Positions 7,158-10,184 of a DNA stretch of 10,184 nucleotides are shown piece after piece (the first letter of the stretch is position 1; the number at the start of each line of letters is the position of its first letter). Below the pieces are notes generated by a model that did not search any database, was not told the origin of the DNA, and worked only from the letters and a program-made list of their open reading frames with translations. The position numbers were made by a program, and so were the translations under genes. This stretch comes from Actinomycetes bacterium (GTDB lineage: Bacteria > Actinomycetota > Actinomycetes > Actinomycetales > Dermatophilaceae), in contig JAEXXY010000047.1 in the NCBI GenBank assembly GCA_023451855.1, positions 1 through 10,184 on the forward strand, in the 5' to 3' direction.

Positions 7158-7972
7158 GGGTTCGCCCCTTCCCGGGTGTTCGCCGCGGTCGGGTTGACCG
7201 CGTGGACGAGGTCGTGCTGGCCGGGGCCGGACGCGCCGACGTTGCCCGGCGCCTCCGCGAACTCCGGCAGGTCGAGGTCGTCGGTGTCCTGGGCGGCGTC
7301 ACGCGCGGCGACGTACTCGCGCTGCGCGTCGGTGGGCCCGGTGACCTTGCCCAGGTAGTAGTCGCGCTCCTCCATGCCCTCGGCCATCGGGAACGGCGGC
7401 GGGAGCATGCCGCCCTGCAGCGGCGCGAGGAGCTGGTCCTTGGTGAAGATGAGCTTGCCGCGGTCGTTGTCGGCCAGCTCGTAGAAGTTCGTCATCGTCA
7501 GCGCGCGGGTCGGGCACGCCTCGATGCTCAGGCCGCAGAAGATGCAGCGCAGGTAGTTGATCTGGTAGACGCGGCCGTAGCGCTCGCCCGGGCTGAACCG
7601 GCCGGCACCACCGGGGGTGTCGTCGTTGTCCGCGCCCTCGACGAGGATCGCGTCGGCCGGGCAGGCCCACGCGCACAGCTCGCAGCCCACGCACTTCTCG
7701 AGGCCGTCGGGGTGACGGTTGAGCTGGTGGCGGCCGTGGAAGCGCGGCGCCGTCGGGCGCGGCTTCTCCGGGTACTCCTCGGTCGCGACCTTGCGGAACA
7801 TCGTCGAGAACGACACCCCGAAGCCGGCGACCGGCGCGAGGAGCTCGGCGAGGAACCCCTTCTCGCGCTCGTCGCCCGACCGGGCGCCCTCCTGGTCTCG
7901 CTGCGGCTTGCCGACGGCGCCGGAGCCCTGCGCGGGTCCGGTGACGTCCTTGCCGACGGTGTCGTCAGCCAT
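7154..7972 (-). CDS. nuoI: NADH-quinone oxidoreductase subunit I (NuoI), 2x[4Fe-4S] ferredoxin-type, with a Cys-to-Ser change
   Basis: NuoI carries clusters N6a and N6b, which pass electrons from NuoG towards N2 and quinone. The protein has 272 residues. Motif 1 is complete: CVGCELCAWACP, cysteines 94, 97, 100 and 104. Motif 2 reads CIFCGLSIEACP, with C143, C146 and C153 present but Ser149 where the family has the third cysteine (codon AGC at 7528-7526). In this fold that position ligates one of the two clusters. Between the motifs, the segment after GADN is about four residues longer than in the mycobacterial protein as I remember it. A charged, likely disordered leader of about 40 residues precedes an amphipathic stretch (FLAELLAPVAGFGVSFSTMF). 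A tail of about 80 residues, rich in Asp, Ala and Pro, follows LIFTKDQLLAPL. The ATG at 7972 lies within the end of nuoH and has a strong AAGGAGG six bases upstream. The stop overlaps the nuoJ start. Confidence 0.96.
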   Translation of the reverse strand: MADDTVGKDVTGPAQGSGAVGKPQRDQEGARSGDEREKGFLAELLAPVAGFGVSFSTMFRKVATEEYPEKPRPTAPRFHGRHQLNRHPDGLEKCVGCELCAWACPADAILVEGADNDDTPGGAGRFSPGERYGRVYQINYLRCIFCGLSIEACPTRALTMTNFYELADNDRGKLIFTKDQLLAPLQGGMLPPPFPMAEGMEERDYYLGKVTGPTDAQREYVAARDAAQDTDDLDLPEFAEAPGNVGASGPGQHDLVHAVNPTAANTREGANP

Positions 7973-9368
7973 GGGTCTCCTCCTTGGCGGGAGTCGAGGT
8001 GGTCGTGCTCGCCGAGGACAGCACCGGCTCGGAGCCGAGGCGGTTGCCCGGTTCGACGAGGCGCTGGCCCGGCAGCGGCGGGACGGGGTAGCCGCCGGCG
8101 AACGGGTCGATCTCCTCCGGCGGGCGCTCCTCCTCGGCAGCGAGGCGGGCGGCACGCTTGTCGTCCCAGATCCACGCCGCGGCGAGGGCGATGACGGCGA
8201 CGACGCTGACGATGACGACGGTCGCCACGGACAGCTGGCGGCCGGCGATGGTCAGCGTGCTGTCACCGAGGAAGCCGAGCTGGGCGCCACGGATGAAGGC
8301 GACCGCCACGACCCACGCGAGCGTGATCGGGATGAGGAACTTCCAGCCGAAGCGCATGAACTGGTCGTACCGGACGCGGGGCAGCGAGCCACGCAGCCAG
8401 ACGAAGACGAACATGAACAGCCACAGCTTGATGGTGAACCACAGCAGGCCCCACCAGCCGCCGGCCAGGGCGCCGTCGCCGATCATCGAGATGAACGGCG
8501 GGGCCTGCCAGCCACCGAGGAAGAGCGTCGTGGCCAGCGCGGAGACGGTGAACATGTTGACGTACTCACCGAGGAAGAACATCGCGAAGCGCATCGAGGA
8601 GTACTCGGTGTGGAAGCCACCGGTCAGCTCACCCTCACCCTCGGCGAGGTCGAAGGGCAGACGGTTGGTCTCGCCGACCATGGTGATGAGGTAGACGGCG
8701 AAGGAGAAGAACGCCGGCAGGATGTACCAGAGCGAGCTCTGCGCCGACACGATCGAGGACGTCGACATCGAGCCGCTGTAGAGGAAGATCGCGACGAGCG
8801 AGAGGCCCATGGCGATCTCGTAGCTGATGACCTGGGCGGTGGAGCGCAGGCCGCCGAGCAGCGGGTAGGTCGAGCCCGAGGACCAGCCGGCCAGGATGAT
8901 GCCGTAGACGCCGACCGACGCGACCGCCAGCACGAGCAGGACGGCGACGGGGACGTCGGTGACCTGCAGCGGCGTGTGGTGGCCGAACATCCAGACCATG
9001 CCGCCGAGCGGGATGATCGCGAACGAGACGAAGGCCATCGTCGCCGCGATGAGCGGGGCGAGCGTGTAGATGATCTTCTCGGCGTTCGCCGGGGTGATGT
9101 CCTCCTTGAGCATCGACTTCATGCCGTCGGCGAGGGTCTGCAGCAGGCCGAAGGGGCCGTTGCGGTTCGGGCCGGGGCGCTGCTGCATCCGGCCGATGAC
9201 GCGACGCTCGAACCAGATGACGAGCAGCGTCGACAGGAGCAGGTAGACGAAGATGCCGACGGCCTTGATGAGCGAGACCCACAGCGGGGTGTCGCTGAAG
9301 TCGGCGGTCGGGTTCTCGGTCATCGGGGCGACCGCGGCCACCCCTGCTGCCGCGAGGCTGAGGCTCAT
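7965..9368 (-). CDS. nuoH: NADH-quinone oxidoreductase subunit H (NuoH)
   Basis: This 467-residue integral membrane subunit sits at the junction of the peripheral and membrane arms and forms much of the quinone-access cavity. Family signatures are clear: RRVIGRMQQRPGPNRNGPFG (residues 55-74), LADGMKSMLKEDITP (79-93), GWSSGSTYPLLGGLRS (161-176), and GETNRLPFDLAEGEGEL (232-248) followed by TEYSSMRFAMFFLGEY (254-269). The second and last regions contain the conserved charged loops that line the quinone channel. About eight hydrophobic segments are visible. From about residue 400 there is a hydrophilic tail of about 65 residues containing AGGYPVPPLPGQ, which resembles tails I recall from other actinobacterial NuoH proteins. 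The ATG at 9368-9366 overlaps the nuoG TGA (ATGA), with AAGGG 9 bases upstream. A second ATG at codon 16 is a less likely start. The 3' end overlaps nuoI by 8 bases. Confidence 0.97.
   Translation of the reverse strand: MSLSLAAAGVAAVAPMTENPTADFSDTPLWVSLIKAVGIFVYLLLSTLLVIWFERRVIGRMQQRPGPNRNGPFGLLQTLADGMKSMLKEDITPANAEKIIYTLAPLIAATMAFVSFAIIPLGGMVWMFGHHTPLQVTDVPVAVLLVLAVASVGVYGIILAGWSSGSTYPLLGGLRSTAQVISYEIAMGLSLVAIFLYSGSMSTSSIVSAQSSLWYILPAFFSFAVYLITMVGETNRLPFDLAEGEGELTGGFHTEYSSMRFAMFFLGEYVNMFTVSALATTLFLGGWQAPPFISMIGDGALAGGWWGLLWFTIKLWLFMFVFVWLRGSLPRVRYDQFMRFGWKFLIPITLAWVVAVAFIRGAQLGFLGDSTLTIAGRQLSVATVVIVSVVAVIALAAAWIWDDKRAARLAAEEERPPEEIDPFAGGYPVPPLPGQRLVEPGNRLGSEPVLSSASTTTSTPAKEETHG
7979..7985 (-). 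promoter_or_regulatory. Strong ribosome binding site of nuoI
   Basis: AAGGAGG on the minus strand ends 6 bases before the nuoI ATG and lies inside the last codons of nuoH. It fixes the nuoI start at 7972 rather than an upstream in-frame codon, and it should allow independent initiation despite the 8-base overlap with nuoH. Confidence 0.8.
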
Positions 9369-10184
9369 GCGGCACCACCCTTCGTGACGGAGACGCGTCC
9401 ACCGGCGTCGGTACCGAGGCCGGCGCGCACGGAACAGGACGTGTCGCCGGAGCGCGAGTTGGTCGGCAGCCAGACGACGCCGTCGACCATGCCGTCGACG
9501 ACCGAGGCGGGAAGCGTGACGCTGCCGGCCGGGCCGGACACGGTGACGGGTTCGCCGTCGGCGACGCCGAGGCCGGCGGCCGAGCCGGTCGAGAGGCGGG
9601 CGACGGGCTTGGGCGCCGTGCCGGCGAGGAACGGCTCGCCGTCCTGCATCCGGCCGGCGTCGAGGAGCGTGGCCCACGTGGACAGGACGAAGTCGCCACT
9701 GCCCGAGGCGGACCCGGCGGCCCGGTGGCCGGCCGGCGCGGCCGTGCCGCGCGCACCGCCCCAGGGGCCGAGCGCCTCGAACTGCGCGTGCACCTCGCGC
9801 TGCGTGCGGGTCTCGAGGAAGAAGCCCATCTCGCTGGCGAGCATGTCGAGGGCGCGGTGGTCGCTGACGGCGTTGCTCGTCAGCGCCTCCTCGAAGGGCC
9901 GGACGCGTCCTTCCCAGTTGACGTACGAGCCGAGCTTCTCGGCCTGCGGGGCGACCGGCAGGACGACGTCGGCGACGGCCGTGACGGCCGACTCGCGCAG
10001 CTCGAGCGAGACGACGAACGCCTTCTCCAGCGCGGCGGCCGCGTCGGCCTGGAGGTCACCGGGCAGGTCGGCCGGGTCGAGACAACCGACGACGAGGGCA
10101 CCGAGCTCGCCGGCCGCAGCGGCTGCGAGGATGCCTGCGGTGTCGCGCGGTGCGGCGTCGGGCAGCGTGTCGACGTCCCAGGCG
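9365..10184 (-). CDS. nuoG: NADH-quinone oxidoreductase subunit G (NuoG), C-terminal part, 5' end outside window
   Basis: The frame is open from the right edge to a TGA at 9367-9365 and gives the last 272 residues. NuoG is the large iron-sulfur subunit of the peripheral arm of complex I and belongs to the molybdopterin-oxidoreductase superfamily. The visible part holds the end of the catalytic-like domain, with signatures such as LVVGCLDPADLP, FVVSLELRESAVT and ADVVLPVAPQAEKLGSYVNW followed by EGRVRPF. This is the usual pattern of the NuoG and formate dehydrogenase fold. The final 100 or so residues form a small beta-rich module (GLGVADGEPVTVSGPAG, VVWLPTNS) matching a molybdopterin-dinucleotide-binding type C-terminal domain. 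The N-terminal ferredoxin-like part with its cluster-binding cysteines lies beyond the right edge, so cluster content cannot be judged. The stop overlaps the nuoH start (ATGA). An ATG at 9844 is internal, since homology continues upstream of it. Confidence 0.95.
   Translation of the reverse strand, partial: AWDVDTLPDAAPRDTAGILAAAAAGELGALVVGCLDPADLPGDLQADAAAALEKAFVVSLELRESAVTAVADVVLPVAPQAEKLGSYVNWEGRVRPFEEALTSNAVSDHRALDMLASEMGFFLETRTQREVHAQFEALGPWGGARGTAAPAGHRAAGSASGSGDFVLSTWATLLDAGRMQDGEPFLAGTAPKPVARLSTGSAAGLGVADGEPVTVSGPAGSVTLPASVVDGMVDGVVWLPTNSRSGDTSCSVRAGLGTDAGGRVSVTKGGAA

Noticed and set aside
7299..7694. Minus-strand alternative frame inside nuoI
   Set aside because: It is Arg-rich and without motifs. 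The NuoI frame in the same place carries both cysteine motifs.
9365..9844. A short stand-alone gene of 159 codons starting at the ATG at 9844
   Set aside because: The frame stays open upstream to the window edge with strong NuoG similarity (for example ADVVLPVAPQAEKLG), so this ATG is an internal methionine.
1..10184. Mobile element, CRISPR array, tRNA or a novel defence or metabolic system
   Set aside because: All sequence is accounted for by conserved nuo genes and the prenyl synthase. I saw no repeat arrays, transposase motifs, cloverleaf candidates or composition breaks.

Overview
This is a very GC-rich window whose gene content, codon bias and protein signatures point to a high-GC Gram-positive bacterium (Actinomycetota). 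A member of the Micrococcales is my guess, but I cannot prove it from the sequence. Nearly every base is coding, and all genes lie on the minus strand, so the window reads right to left.

In transcription order it holds the 3' part of nuoG (10184-9365), then complete nuoH (9368-7965), nuoI (7972-7154), nuoJ (7157-6369), nuoK (6372-6073), nuoL (6057-4075), nuoM (4075-2435) and nuoN (2438-825). The 5' four-fifths or so of a long-chain trans-polyprenyl diphosphate synthase gene follows (814 to the left edge). This is the second half of a canonical 14-subunit type NADH:quinone oxidoreductase (complex I, NDH-1) operon. Seven of the eight junctions overlap or sit within about 10 bases of each other (GTGA, ATGA, TGATG and an 8-base overlap). 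The other, between nuoK and nuoL, is 15 bases. No promoter or terminator is visible, so the genes appear to be parts of one longer transcript that runs off both edges.

Functionally, NuoG (peripheral arm) and NuoI pass electrons through iron-sulfur clusters to the quinone site next to NuoH. NuoJ and NuoK connect this to the three antiporter-like pumps NuoL, NuoM and NuoN. The key membrane glutamates and lysines of the pumps are present. The terminal polyprenyl synthase has small residues just before its first Asp-rich motif, as expected for a long-chain product. It plausibly makes the menaquinone side chain, so the operon would encode both the quinone reductase and a supply enzyme for its substrate.

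This is not a new system. The most notable oddity is in NuoI: the third cysteine of the second [4Fe-4S] motif reads as serine (codon at 7526-7528, residue 149), so a normally invariant ligand of one N6 cluster is replaced. Other points of interest are a GTG start for nuoK that is better supported than the downstream ATG, an ambiguous nuoM start preceded by a small repeat and hairpin, and cytoplasmic C-terminal tails on NuoH, NuoI and NuoJ. No stretch over 300 bases is without a gene, and I see no RNA gene, mobile element, CRISPR array or attachment site.
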